64,000 bases of DNA from assembly GCA_022315425.1 (NCBI GenBank), contig JAIUPT010000032.1, forward strand, positions 484,501-548,500, given 5' to 3'. This stretch comes from Pseudevernia furfuracea (taxonomy: Eukaryota > Ascomycota > Lecanoromycetes > Lecanorales > Parmeliaceae). Each line of letters begins with the position of its first letter. Within the stretch, counting starts at the first letter, position 1. The notes under the pieces were generated by a model. That model did no database searches, was not told where the DNA came from, and saw only the letters and a list, made by a program, of their open reading frames with translations. This document shows positions 32,149 through 43,821 of the stretch, piece after piece. Made by a program: the position numbers and the translations under genes.

Positions 32149-34088
32149 AAAACCTCCGGGCGGGCGGGCGTCGTGGGTAGCGAGGCCCGCCTCGGAACGG
32201 AACGGAAAGGGGAGGAGAGGAGGGGCAAGGATCGGGGGGCAACCGTTGCCTGAAAAAATCATGCAGGGGTTTTCCGATTTCCCAAAAGCCGCGAGGGAAA
32301 TGGGTGTGGGCTTCTCTCGTGCGTTTGGTGCCGCGAGGAGGGGCCGCGCGCGTGCGTCCAACGTGTCAGGGTAGGTAATGCGTGGAAAGGTCCGTTTCGC
32401 CCGAGGAGCGTTTGGAGTTGCGGGGGGGAGCGCGGATTGGCGAATTTGTTGTAGCGGGGAAAGGTGGAGGGAGGGGAGAGGACACCAGGGAGTGCAGAGG
32501 ACGACTGGGTTTTGGAGAGATCGGGTGTGTAAGCGATTGGCCCAGGGAAGGGGGGGGGGAAAGCGCGGACCAGAACAGAGAGCGGTGCGGAAGATAAGGT
32601 ACGTATGATGGGTTTCGTGCGGTTTTCACGAGATTGCTGGATCTGAGGATGTGACGAGCGTTTCTGAGAAGATCGACGAGGTCACGCTGGCGATGATTCA
32701 GGGACTATCGATGTGGGCCAGGACATGGCCAGGATTTTTGGATCGTGGAGGAGGACTACATATGGTTGGTCTGGACTAGGGGCATGGGCAGGATATCCAA
32801 GCAATACATCAAACAGTGGTAGACCTAGAGGTTACCTTTGCCAAAAATTGAACAGGCCCCAATTGAGGAGCCGATGGAGTAGCGCGGCTTGGCGCATTCG
32901 TCGAGGTTATGAATACTTGGGGCTTCGGGAATGGGGAATAGGTAGACGATTGGAGCTTTGCTTAGATAAGGTAGACTTGACAGCACTTGAGAGCTCAAGC
33001 TTCTAAGACTAGTAGAAGCGGATCTTTGCTTGAGGGGATTCTTTTCGCTTGATAGTATGTTAAAGGACAAAGACTCTAGGATTTACTGAAGTAAAGATAC
33101 CGATTCTCGGTAGTTGAGGGCGATCTGAAGTTGGATTGATAGGTTGAGGATGCTGTTAGGTAGTGCTGGTAGGAGACTCACCATCGTTCAAAGGGAATGT
33201 TTTAAATTTGTTTCCCACCACTATGTCAGATCCCATTATTATATTCAATTACTATACCCCTCTTGTTTCAGGGAGGTCATCTAGGAAATCAAAGGTCATG
33301 GGGAAATCTTCAGGGTTAGTCAGACTCAAGGCCGGCCGGTGACGCTTGCTTGGCTAAGAAGATGGATTCGTCGACCGCACGATTAAATAAAGTACAAGAG
33401 TAAGACGGCGAGGTTGTCGATGTGTTAGGCAACTAGTGCTTTCTTGTTTTAGGTTTGACAATGCTGTAGTGGTTTTGGGTTTTGTTTCTGTCGACAGATA
33501 CTCACTGTAGCTTGGACAAGATGCTGGCACGACACGTGAAATTGATAAGTCCGCTCTACTGTCGTGATCGGGATACAATGGGTCGTCAACTTCGAGATGC
33601 CCGTTAGCTTCTTGCTTGTTTGAATAGGGCGTTAGTGGAGTAGAGGATGTTACGCTTTCTGGCGCTGACTCCAGGACGAAAACAGCACAGCAAGTCCGCC
33701 CCAGTGTTTGTAAATTGGTACCGCCGAACTATGCGATTATGCAGGAATTTTTTTTTCCAGTCGCTGCACCCAACCTATCAAGAGCCAGTCCAGCAGAGAT
33801 CAGCTTGGAGCAGTGACCACTAAAACACCGCTGGTGAACCGACCCCGCCGATATGTTCTCTTAGTTGTATTGAATGTGCGGCATGAAGGTACTATTATTT
33901 TTGTTGATTCCAAACATCATGCGCAACAGTCGACTCGGGTTATTCTCTGTATACCCGTGTTCTTTCCCTTTTCATCATGCGACATGTAGCAGGGGCTTCA
34001 TTTTCCTCGAGAATTTTCCCCACGCCCGTTAGAACTTGCAAGGAACAGTGAGGAGCACGGAGCGGCTTGAGGTGCCAAGTTAATACTG
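32149..34088. other. 1.9-kb gene-free stretch
   Basis: G-rich first part (32210-32600) with G runs, then AT-richer sequence. No coding signal persists on either strand. It contains one copy of a diverged interspersed repeat (33006-33085). Confidence 0.5.
33006..33085. repeat. Diverged interspersed repeat, copy A
   Basis: Matches the same strand at 43574-43650 across about 75 bp with many substitutions: AGACT-A/G-GTAGAA or ATAGAA, then GCTTTG or CTTTGC, then CTTGATAGTATG versus CTCAATAGTATA, then AGACTCT. Weak similarity may extend on both sides. Confidence 0.5.
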
Positions 34089-34967
34089 CTAATCGACCTT
34101 TGCCGCAGACAGGGCGTGCTCAGGTTTCATCGTCCCATCCGTGGTCGTATGTCCCTCAGCGGCTCCCAGACGTTCGGAAGTCCAACGGCTCATCTTGCCT
34201 TTGGCAAGTTGCGTCTGCTCCCTCGCACCTCTAACCCTTATTGTACTTGGCAAGGCTAGAGCGAATCCTTTACTCAGAGACTCGATGCCTTGAAAAACCA
34301 TACAGCAACAACCATCAAGACACCGGCTTTCCCGAAGATCGACAGTCAATCTCTCCAAGTGAAGAAAATCTAATACGTATGACATTTTGCGAGGCCATAC
34401 AACTTCTCCCAGGCGTATCTGGTATGCGTCATGCAAATCTTCGGATGAAAGCGTCACCGATGGCCCGTGCAACGACGCCGCCTTCTCGGGAAATAGCATG
34501 TCTTCTCTCACAAGGGCCAGCTCTTCGTCCAAGACCACAACTCTGTCACTTCTGGTCAGGTCTGAGGCGTCGAGACTGATATCCACTGATCTCACCCACG
34601 CTCTGCGTGTTTCGTTATGGAGACAGCGTTTGAAGAATCGAGCAGTAAGATCCGAAGCCGGCAAGACGATGGTGTTTCGTTGGTATAATATTGGCTCCGC
34701 TTCCAGTCTCATTTGCCTACATACAGAGAGAAGGGCAACGTATGGGTACTCGCAATCTGACAGCTCTTGGGTTGTTGGATCGTCATCGTAGTCATCGTCG
34801 TATTCGTCGTAAGTCTCACTGACACTGTATGGAAAGATTTTGCCGACGACGAGGCAGCAATTGTAGATCATTTGGCGGATTTCTGGGGGGAGATGAAGGA
34901 AGGTGGGCATTTTGCCCTTTGCCAGAGTTAGCAAATTCAACGGTAGATTCTTTGCCTTCACTGACAC
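34089..34967 (-). CDS. F-box-like (2EXR-type) protein
   Basis: 292-aa single-exon protein. After a short leader, FLHLPPEIRQMIYNCCLV matches the truncated F-box-like helix of fungal 2EXR/F-box proteins, followed by ALLSVCRQMRLEAEPILYQRNTI, the standard continuation of that family. The remainder has a charged DEYDDDYDDD segment early on and no other domain. Family members are abundant and mostly uncharacterised; some act as substrate adaptors of SCF ligases. Upstream ATGs exist (the first codon here is at 34967), and another at about 34908 directly before the domain is equally plausible. Confidence 0.7.
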   Translation of the reverse strand: MSVKAKNLPLNLLTLAKGKMPTFLHLPPEIRQMIYNCCLVVGKIFPYSVSETYDEYDDDYDDDPTTQELSDCEYPYVALLSVCRQMRLEAEPILYQRNTIVLPASDLTARFFKRCLHNETRRAWVRSVDISLDASDLTRSDRVVVLDEELALVREDMLFPEKAASLHGPSVTLSSEDLHDAYQIRLGEVVWPRKMSYVLDFLHLERLTVDLRESRCLDGCCCMVFQGIESLSKGFALALPSTIRVRGAREQTQLAKGKMSRWTSERLGAAEGHTTTDGTMKPEHALSAAKVD

Positions 34968-35473
34968 AAAATGATTTCCGCAACGCTTCGTACGGTGGAG
35001 CTACTTCAATCAATACCGAGGACGTGGGAGATGTGGTATCAAAGTACTGGACGCCAAGACTTCTGCGCCAAGAGCAATACTCCGTAATAAATAAGCTTGC
35101 GAAGAGCGTAGGGCTGACCTTACGTTAGTAGAATGCTTGGTAAATCTTGGCAATAAATCGAGCGATGTCACCGCACTACAAACTCCACCATGGCACTCCT
35201 ACGAACCTCCATTAGCAAGTACGAGTTCATTGCATAGCATCATCAGTTCCTCAACAATCTCTTCCATTTGCTCAGACTCCGTCCATGAACTATGCTATTA
35301 TGAGTTCCAACGACCGCCGTTCCAAGCTTCGACTGTCCCCACATCACCAAGCGCATTTATTAACTTTGCCCATTCTTCAGCATCGCTTCTGATAAGATGA
35401 TCACACTTAGGGTGATCCCATGTTCTAAGAGTGATATAGGTCAACATACAATCCTTCTTGTAACAGGAGTCAC
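34968..35473. other. Intergenic between F-box-like gene and lipase gene
   Basis: About 500 bp. A minus-strand ORF at 35298-35480 (ending RTWDHPK...GGRWNS) could be an extra 3' exon of the lipase gene, but no donor/acceptor pair keeps the frame. Confidence 0.35.
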
Positions 35474-36830
35474 TTACCAAGGTCCCACTACTACCAAAGT
35501 TCGTTGAGCCTTTTGCCTTGAAGATTCCAAATTGGTTCCCTTGGTTGTGGTCCCCAAACTTGGGGTGCGAGACATATTTCCCAGACTAAAATCAAGCTCA
35601 GTCATAGCCTCCGAAAGGAACGAAGTGGGGCTAACCGCCTTGGTCTCTTTCTCTTCCTCGTTAGTCTCTTCCTTCAACTCCTTTGCCCACCTTTCGAGAA
35701 TCTCGGCTACTCTTCGATAATTCCCATCCTCCGCGTTACTGAATTTGCACATGCCGCAGTGGTCGGCGTGTATCGAGAGTGTCGGATAGTCTAGCAGCTT
35801 TGCGGATTCTTCAGGCACGATCTACATTCACATCGAATGAGTCTTCTCGCTTAGGCCGTGACGGATTGAAGTTGACATACCTTGCCGATAGCCACACCAT
35901 TGACACTTGAGCTGAGTTCTTCAAAGAAGCAAACGATCCCAACCTTAGTCTCTGGCTTTTCTGCACGACGTGAGAGCCATCCCGGGAACTCAACCCCAAG
36001 CTTCACCAGTGTATCGGAACCCTGCTCCAACTCTTTGAGGACGCCCCCAGTACTTTTGCTCGAAAACAGTGAGAGAAAATTCTTTCCTGACTCAACCCAC
36101 TTTGCTTTTTCCGAGCCTTGATGAGGTGTTCCGAGAAAAGCGATTCACCTTGTATGGTCTGGGATGGGCTCTTCGGGTTGGTGTTGTTTCCCTGCCGCGT
36201 TTGATAGAGCCTAATTTGTCTTAGTCAGCCACTACTTAGATCCTAGGGATGATTACCTACCTTTGCACAGATCAGCCCACCGAGACTATGAGCCACGAAT
36301 ATAATCGGACATTTTTTCGTTTGTTCATCCTTGTGTCTGAGACCGATGAGACCGGCTATCAGGCTATCTGCATGGTTTTTGATGGTATTCTCTGAGGCAG
36401 GCTTTGACCAGAAATGGTAGATGTCCGCATCGTAGCCGAAAGTTAAGATCCGAGCCTGGGGAAAATTCTCAGGTAGCAAATCTTTGGGCCACAGTGTAGT
36501 TTCTTTCGTCCAAGTTTCTTCCCTATGCCCTCTCAAGCCATGCACGAAGACAATGCTGGTATTACGTCAGCCAAATACTGCTTTTGGAAGGTCTAGACAA
36601 GCAACAAGACTCCACTCCATGCCAGTTTCGAAAACAGCTCGCAGTCTTTTCCGGATCACATCGTGGAAGGAAATATCTAGCAAACAGTAATTGCACGGAG
36701 AATTTCCCAGGAAGAACAGAACAAGCGCTCTTGGACTCAAACAAGGCTATAGAGATACTCACTCTACGAGAGCGTCGGGAGAGTTGTAGAGCTCTGCGAA
36801 TCCTGTTTGGTTTGAATTTGATCCAGACAT
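35474..36830 (-). pseudogene. SesB-type lipase/esterase, NLR-associated, with one in-frame TGA
   Basis: Exons 36830-36763, 36555-36261, 36210-35881, 35821-35474, in frame throughout (347 codons) except for one TGA at 36147-36145. Alpha/beta-hydrolase landmarks are VDIVFVHGLRGHREETW, a nucleophile elbow AHSLGGLICAK with the catalytic Ser, FLGTPHQGS and ADHCGMCKF with the catalytic His. This is the lipase domain found alone or fused to fungal NLRs (SesB group). Homologues have Gly where TGA occurs (HTRG-IAFLGTP). Only one lesion exists, so it may be a recent null allele, a sequencing error or, less likely, readthrough. It is transcribed away from the NLR gene and their starts lie 670 bp apart. 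Confidence 0.8.
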
Positions 36831-37500
36831 CGTTTCAAATTTAGACAGCTGGAAGGCCTTGCTCAGTTTCACAACCGGTGAAGATGAGTTCTTCAAGATT
36901 TTCTGGGGGCTTAGGGGTCTACATTATGCTACTTGTCAATAGTGCGGCACCTCATCAAGACTCTAAAACCGGGTAGCTGCATGATGACAGGGATATATAT
37001 TGCCAGGCGATGCATCCGTGTGCAAGGACTGACCGCAAACACGCATTCTTTGATGAGTCTTTCTGGATACTAAAGACATTTCCGCGCCTAACAAGAATAT
37101 TTTCCACGCCTACAGCAAACCACAAAGTTATTTTCATGGGCGGCTGTAGTTGTACCGGCGAAATGCCTTCCAGATTGCTTTTTGTAGCTTCTTGACGGAT
37201 TTCCCTTCACTACGCTGTCATCCATATTCATGGGACCTAAAGGCAATCAACGCTTGCTTCAGGCAATACACGTTGTTGCCTTGTTAGAAGATTGATGCCA
37301 GAGCCCGCCTTCTCATTGCCTTGGCTCCAACAACATGGGTCCTTTATGCTGCCACATGCGGCTCTCCTTCCTGCAAGCTCAGCAATTCTGCAGGCTTTAC
37401 TCGTAACGACAACAAATTTGAGCCTACCCCTGACCTTCTCCTTTTTCAGCCCCTTTTCATCTTATCATGGTGTGATAGGCATTTACCAGACTACAAGTTC
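36831..37500. promoter_or_regulatory. Shared divergent promoter region of lipase and NLR
   Basis: 670 bp between the two start codons. Plus-strand ORFs at 37292-37504 are probably leader sequence. No obvious TATA box or repeated motif was seen by eye. Confidence 0.45.
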
Positions 37501-40500
37501 ATGATGCAGTCACAATCCACCTTTGGGGATAACAACAGCGGCAACCAGATTGGGCTTTATGTCGATTCGAGCGGTAGGGTCTTTGGAACAGTTTCTACAC
37601 ATTTGCATGATGGCTTACCCTGTGGCTAGATTCTATTGGTAACCGAGGGAGAATCACTGACTGGCTGGCGCCTGTCAACTTTCTCCAGAAACAAAATGAT
37701 GTCTTTTCCAACCACCAGCCCGGAACAGGGCACTGGTTTGTGAACTCTGAAAGCTTCAAAGACTGGCTGAGCGGCAAAAGCACGACCTTGTGGTGCCATG
37801 GTATCCGTAAGATGAATTCTTCCTAAAGTCACGTTGATCCTGATTCTGATATTTCTGACTGGCTCTAGCTGGCTCTGGAAAAACTGTCCTCACGTAAGGC
37901 TCACAGAACATCCGCTCTCTATTCCTCTACTGACAAAGCCAGTTCGATAGCGGTCGATCACCTGCACAGACTTTACAGGGAAGATTCAAAGGTCGGAGTT
38001 GCTTGTGTCTATTGCGAGTACAAGCAGCACGCTCTCCAGACGCCTACAAATCTGCTTGCTAGTATTTGGCGACAGCTGGACCAGCGGAAAGACGAGTCCC
38101 ATCCTGATGTCCAAGATGTGTACAATCGGCGTGGTCGTTTTGGTACGAAGCCAACCCTTGACGAAGTTGTCTCGATCCTTCGCCAGGAAATCTCGAGACA
38201 CTCCGTAGTGTACATACTGATAGATGCTTTTGATGAATGCGCCGATGACGGCCTGAGTCGCAAGGCACTCGTCACAAAGCTTCAAGAGATGCTAGCGGCC
38301 AAGAAGCTCAACAGTACCAGGATTCAGCTCTTGGTGACATCTCGTTCGCCGGAAAACATGTTTTCAAGCGGAGCCACCATGCAGATTCAGGCTGCAGGAG
38401 AAGATGTCATGAGCTTTATCTCACAGCGCTTTATTGAGGGTATCTCTCGAAGTCGATCAATATCAGAAAACGTGAGAAAGGATGAGAAGTTGCGGAAGTG
38501 GATCATCAATACACTGGTCCAAAAGGCGGACAAAATGTGAGTTTAGAGATTTCATTCAGTCAGCGAGAGCGGTACGTGGCTAAATGTTCTGTGGTAGCTT
38601 CCTAATGGCTCGCCTGCACCTGGACTCGCTGAAATACAAGACCAATCTGGCTGATCTCCAAGAGGCTGTGCGGTGTTTTCCCCAGGGCTTGGATGAGCTG
38701 TACAAAGACACATGGACCCGAGTTGCAAGCCAAGACCTCGAATGGAGAATTTTAGCCCAACGAACACTTGGGTGGCTATCTTCAACTTTCCGTCAGCTTA
38801 AAGTTGAAGAACTTCGTCACGCTCTCGCAGTCAGATCAAGTGACACCTCCTTGGATACAGAGAGGCTCCCAGCCATAGATGTGCTATGCGAATCTTGTCA
38901 TGGCTTTATCACGATTGACGAGGAAAGCCAGATAGTGCGCTTAGTCCATCGTACCGCTCAGGACTTCTTTGATCGACATCGCGCTCTATACCTCTCGGAC
39001 ATACACATGCAGGTTTCTAGGACATGTCTTGACTATCTGATGTTTGATGTCTTTGTACGGGGGCCCTGTGATTTCACTTTAACTCGCCTATTCGAGATGT
39101 CGCGGATGGAAGGTCCGCTTGCCGCGAGTAGATTCTTGCCGACACGCCTAAAGCGCTACCCACTTCTAGAGTACGCTGCCGACCATTGGGGCAATCATGC
39201 TCGTGGTGAAGCAACGGAAAGCGCACTTGAAAGCCAGATTCTCATTTTACTGAAGACACCAAAGTCACTCGCAAGCACTATTCAAGCCCAGTATCGGAAT
39301 GCGGGTTTTGGGCGCTCGCTCGATAGCTCGAAGCATTTACCGATCCACGTCGCTGTCTCATTTGCGCTGGAGCATATAGTCGAGGTCTTGCTCAGGGATT
39401 CCTCGGGCTTGGACCTCAATGTTAAAGATGAACATAAAAAGACAGCTTTCCATTGGGCTGCAGAATTTGGACTAGCTGGCTGCGCACGATTGTTGTTAAC
39501 GGCTGGAGCTGACTTCAAGACTGAAGACAATAAGGGTCGTACGGCATTATACATAGCATCCGCTTTTGGCCATTCATCCATCGTGAAAATGATCTTGGAA
39601 CAGGACAAGAATGCTAAATTTAACAAAGGAGAAATCCGGTGCGCAATCCTCTCCAATCAAAAGTTGGTCATCGAAACCTACATACGTGCAGCTCCAAAGC
39701 CCGCGGATAGGGCGAACCTGATACTTATGGAGTCTGCGGCCATTGGTAAACCAGATATTATAAAGCTTGCTGTGTTTCTTGGTACGGATACCAATGTCGA
39801 AGATACGAATGGCTGCACTGCCCTGTTGGTAGCGGTGGATAATGGTCGCAGCACCGCAGTGCAGGCCCTTATTGCTATGGGAGCTTCGACCATCGTGCTT
39901 GACGAATCTGGGAGAACTTTGCTGCAAGTAGCTTCTTATTCACAGACGATTTTCACGGAGCGTCTTGATAATATTCAGCACTATTATGACGACCTCGCGG
40001 AGACAGGAGCCCCAGGTACCAACCAGCTCCCCGTTCACATGACGAATGATCCGAGTCAAATATTCCTAAAGCAATTATCTCATTGGTTCAGGAATGCCCC
40101 TGATCCTTTGACGGATCTCGTCAAAGATCCCAGTTTCATTGCGGCTCTAAACGAGGATCACGATCATCCAGACATTATTCGACTGCTGCTTGAGAATGGG
40201 GCGGACCCAGGGGTAAAGACACCAGAAGGTGAGACAGTACTACACCTGGCAATTGGTAGCGCGTCACGAGTCATGGTACTGCTAGAGATGGGAGCACAGG
40301 TGCTAGACATTGATGCCCGGGACAATCAAGGGAGATCCGCCCTACATCATGCAGCCGCTGCTGGAAACCATGCGGCAATGGAAGTTTTACTTGCCAACCG
40401 AGCTGATGTCACATTGAGAGATTTTGGTCAGGCTTCTACCATGCATTTTGCTGTCAACCATCCGGCTTGCATGAGACTCGCGATTCAAAGGGGAAGCAGT

Positions 40501-40866
40501 ACGAGAGCAGTCGATTCTCAGCAGAGGACGCCCTTACATTACCATTCATTGATGGAAGAATCGGACTCTAAGGTGCTTGTTCAGCTGCACAGAGCTGGCA
40601 TTGATCCATTTGCAGTCGACTCCCAGGGTATGAAACACTACTACTACCGTGAAAACCCTTTTGCTTCTCAACGCTCCCGGGAGGCTATAGACTTTATCAA
40701 TGGGGTGAGGTATGAGCGAAACCCCCTTCAAGAAACCGTAATTCGCTACAAGCTTTTCAATTCAGTAGCGCAAACAATGAGGGACGAAGTACGTTTCAAG
40801 AATGCATCCATGGTGCACAGAAAAAAGTGGTGGATTGTACCGGATGATGATAAAGAGACTGATTGA
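37501..40866 (+). CDS. NLR protein: Ses_B-like motif, NACHT, winged helix, ankyrin repeats
   Basis: Exons 37501-37573, 37630-37806, 37869-37893, 37943-38536, 38598-40866, 1045 aa. The N-terminus STFGDNNSGNQIGLYVDSS resembles the short Gly/Asn-rich Ses_B-type motif of fungal death-pathway proteins. DWLAPVNFLQKQND and GTGHWF are the usual lead-in to fungal NACHT domains. Walker A is GIPGSGKT (about residue 82) and Walker B is YILIDAFDEC (about 180). A WH region with LARLHLDSL-like sequence (FLMARLHLDSL) and VHRTAQDFF follows. Ankyrin repeats run from about 530 to 860, e.g. KTAFHWAAEFGLAGCARLLL, GRTALYIASAFGHSSIVKMI, GRSALHHAAAAGNHAAMEVL. Such receptors sense non-self and trigger cell death by conformational templating. 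Structure and frame are consistent, with no breaks. Confidence 0.9.
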
Positions 40867-41914
40867 ACAGGCACTCGGGTAGCTCTGAGTGAGGGTAGCG
40901 GCTTTTTTTTAGCAGTTCCCAGCACATTGAGGAATCATAGTCTAGATTGACTTTGGTCTGTTACTCAGGATTCCGGAAAGTTGATTCACATTTCTCGGCA
41001 TTGGCAGGACCAAAGATATTGATCATTCCAATATAAAAGTACATCTCTTGAAAATAAATGCCTCAGACGTGATTCCCTCTAGCTCAAAAAAAAAGCCACA
41101 GCGTTGCACAGTACCCAGTCATTCTGCCGCTCCTTTCTTCGCCGTTAGATAGAATACACGACGGAGAAAACTCTACCCAGCATGTTTCTGGCCGCGAAGA
41201 CAATAGCCGGTGGAATGAATGGCCGAAACAGCTTTCCAGTGGAACCTTTCACTTAACTCTGCCCTGCCCCAGACCGTGAACGAAATTGCAAGAATCTACG
41301 AGAAAATGAATTTCAGATCACTGTATCAATTTGAGGCGGCCAATTCAGATGGCGCTGGAACCCAAAACTGGGCGGGCAGTCTCGACACAAAGGTGGGAGC
41401 TTTTCCTCGATATCAACTTTGGCGAAAAGGCTACGTGAATGACCTCGAAAGGGCCGAGCTAAGATTTGAGTCGAGGAAGAGTTGCCGGAAGCATTACTGG
41501 CTGGATCGAATATTTGACCCTAATCGTATCTGCTTCGAGCTATTGAAACGCGGACAGCCCATATCATTAGCACATTCCAAGGATTACCGTTCATTGTTGT
41601 TTTAAAGTAGCTAGAGTCTGGAAAATGTAACTCTAGAATTTGTCCTGGAGGGTATGCTGACAATTCAAAGTCCCATCGGGAGTGTATCTCTAGCATCCAT
41701 CCCCAAAATCACGCCAACTACGGAGCTGCTTCCACTTGAGTCCGCCGGCCAGCCTCTCAATAACCATGGAGACACACCCCCACTCATTCCTGTCCCGATT
41801 CAACACCCATCTCCGCCATCTCGACCAAGGTCACGGAGGGTGAACGGGAAGAATTCACCTTATCCTACTGTCTACCAACGTCCCCACACGGCCGCATCTT
41901 ACTTCGAAGGGATC
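40867..41914. other. Intergenic with a weak ORF
   Basis: Mostly non-coding. An ORF at 41219-41605 (listed separately) is the only candidate. The ORF at 41654-42001 is antisense to the secreted-protein gene end. Confidence 0.35.
41219..41605 (+). CDS. Hypothetical 128-aa ORF
   Basis: Balanced composition (MAETAFQWNLSLNSALPQTV at the start, many aromatic and charged residues) looks protein-like, but there is no signal peptide, membrane helix or recognised motif. Nothing in the context supports it. It may be a remnant or a chance ORF. Confidence 0.3.
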   Translation: MAETAFQWNLSLNSALPQTVNEIARIYEKMNFRSLYQFEAANSDGAGTQNWAGSLDTKVGAFPRYQLWRKGYVNDLERAELRFESRKSCRKHYWLDRIFDPNRICFELLKRGQPISLAHSKDYRSLLF

Positions 41915-42421
41915 CTAGGTCGAATAGATATAATCATCGGCGTAGTACGCTCCTGCATCGGTCCCCAAGTCGCAGAGACTAGGATTCATCCAGTCGCTTG
42001 AAGAGGTTGAGAGGGCCCAGAGGGAGGTTCGAGTCTGAATAGGAAGCTCATCGTCAGCATTATCCCTATCAGGATGAGCGGCCCCAGGGGGCAAATGAGC
42101 TACTGTGCGCTCGGGGAAGGGTGGGTCAAGGGTTTCCAGTGATACCGCAAGCGATCGTCCCGTCGGCGTTGAGTGGGTACGCTCTTCCATTTTTGGGGGA
42201 TACCCTTGCGTTTTGAGCGTGACGGTGCAATGATGTTGATAGTCCATCGTGAATGAAAAGTTGCCAACTGCTACCTCGCCGTCACCGTCATACCGGCAGT
42301 CGGTGGTGCAAGGAATGCCCCTGGCGATGAGATCGGATTCAGCTTCACTGTCAGGTGCAGCGGATGTGGTTGTGAGTAGGAATGCGAGAAATGTCAGAGC
42401 TTGGCTGCTATGAAGAGGCAT
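41915..42421 (-). CDS. Small secreted protein (effector-like)
   Basis: 168-aa single-exon ORF starting MPLHSSQALTFLAFLLTTTSAAP, a clear signal peptide with an Ala-x-Ala-type cleavage site. The mature part has four cysteines (IPCTTDCRYDG, HHCTV, SLCDLG), one N-glycosylation sequon (NFS) and an Asp/Tyr-rich end. Size, secretion signal and cysteines fit fungal small secreted proteins, but there is no family I can name. It faces a 2.9-kb repeat-bearing gap. Confidence 0.65.
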   Translation of the reverse strand: MPLHSSQALTFLAFLLTTTSAAPDSEAESDLIARGIPCTTDCRYDGDGEVAVGNFSFTMDYQHHCTVTLKTQGYPPKMEERTHSTPTGRSLAVSLETLDPPFPERTVAHLPPGAAHPDRDNADDELPIQTRTSLWALSTSSSDWMNPSLCDLGTDAGAYYADDYIYST

Positions 42422-43573
42422 AATACTTGGCTTGGGGACGGCGAAGGTTGATGAAGTGTGTAATACGTTTGAAGGTATGATCGAGAATGTACATCTGACT
42501 CTGAGAATATAGACTTCGAGCTCGAGCTTACGACGAAGATTGTTAGACAGGAGCTCAGCGCACTGAGACTTAAGAGTGAAGTGCTAGAGTTTTCTTCGTC
42601 GCGGGATAAATCGGTCTTTAATGTCTAATGAGATGTTACAGAATGACTTTTCGTCAGCAAGATGAGGAGCTTGCAACGGAGCCTTAAAGGATGCCTATGT
42701 ACGTAGTTACTGGGCACCGGTTCTTCTTGAATCAGTAGTCTCACGAGGACTTTCGCTTGGAATAAGTGCAGACACTTAGTATTACCGGTGTCCAGAATAG
42801 CTTATGTGAGTGAAAGTCAGCCTGAAGAAATGAGCATAAAGATCATTAAGGCTTTCGTATTAAGTTCTCTGAGGACGAGGCATAGTCGTCCTCTTTCACT
42901 TGACGGTTGTTTCACAGGCTATCAGCCTATGGATCTCGTTGAAGACGGGCTACTGTTCACTTTATGTATGTCTGTGTATATTTCAAACTTTCCGCTATCT
43001 GAGAGTAAGATACTCATCTCTTTACAGCGGACTGTGGAAATCTTGGTTAAATGAGACTTTCTCGGCTTGATCGAGCGCTCCTTGAGATCATCAATGGCGT
43101 GGTGAGGAAGGGAAGCTCGGTCTGTTTATCGAGAGGCTGAAACAAGCTTATGAGTGAATGTGACTATCGTCTCGAGCGGTTGAGATGATTCGAAGCGGAA
43201 GGCGCTTGGTTTTCCTATCCTCGTGTTCCTAGAACATCTTTCCAATGGGGCCTCCAAGCTACCTACAGTGTACGATAAGGACGAATGCTTTTTCTACTAA
43301 ATTTGCCCTACAAATCAATTAACAACCACGTATTCAATCAAATCTTCCCTTGGGGGTCCATTCACCGAGCAGCAGCAGCATCGCTGAAGACAAGGTCGTC
43401 TTCTTTTTCTTGAGTAAACACTGTGACGTATCATTCCGCACCATATCTGGGCGTCTTTGAAGTGGGTGAGAATGTGAAAAGGTATAGTTGTGAGACTAAA
43501 GGCGAAGGTGCCAAGATCCGCTTTGCTTTAAAAGATATCCCTCGCTAATGGTACCTTGAGATCCTAGTCTCTC

Positions 43574-43650
43574 AGACTGATAGAAACGAAGCTTTGATTT
43601 AGATGATGTTTCTTGCTCAATAGTATATTGAAGAGCATAGACTCTTACTT
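43574..43650. repeat. Diverged interspersed repeat, copy B
   Basis: Counterpart of 33006-33085 on the same strand (see there). Confidence 0.5.
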
Positions 43651-43821
43651 TAACCGAACTATTGCTAGTAGATCAATAATCACTTTGAGGCCGCTTAAAA
43701 AAATCACAAGAAATATGTGAGATTGATTAAACTTAAGGCCATCTGCCGCCGTCCCTGGGCTGTTTTGTGACCCCGACTTCTTCACTCTCCATCTTCATCT
43801 CCATGCTCTATCATTGTTTAA

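Noticed and set aside
35298..35480. Extra C-terminal exon of the lipase gene
   Set aside because: No splice pair keeps the reading frame between 35474 and this ORF.
36110..36150. 36-nt intron to avoid the TGA in the lipase gene
   Set aside because: It would remove the conserved FLGTPHQG segment and is too short.
41654..42001. 115-codon plus-strand ORF
   Set aside because: Partly antisense to the better supported secreted-protein ORF; no domain.
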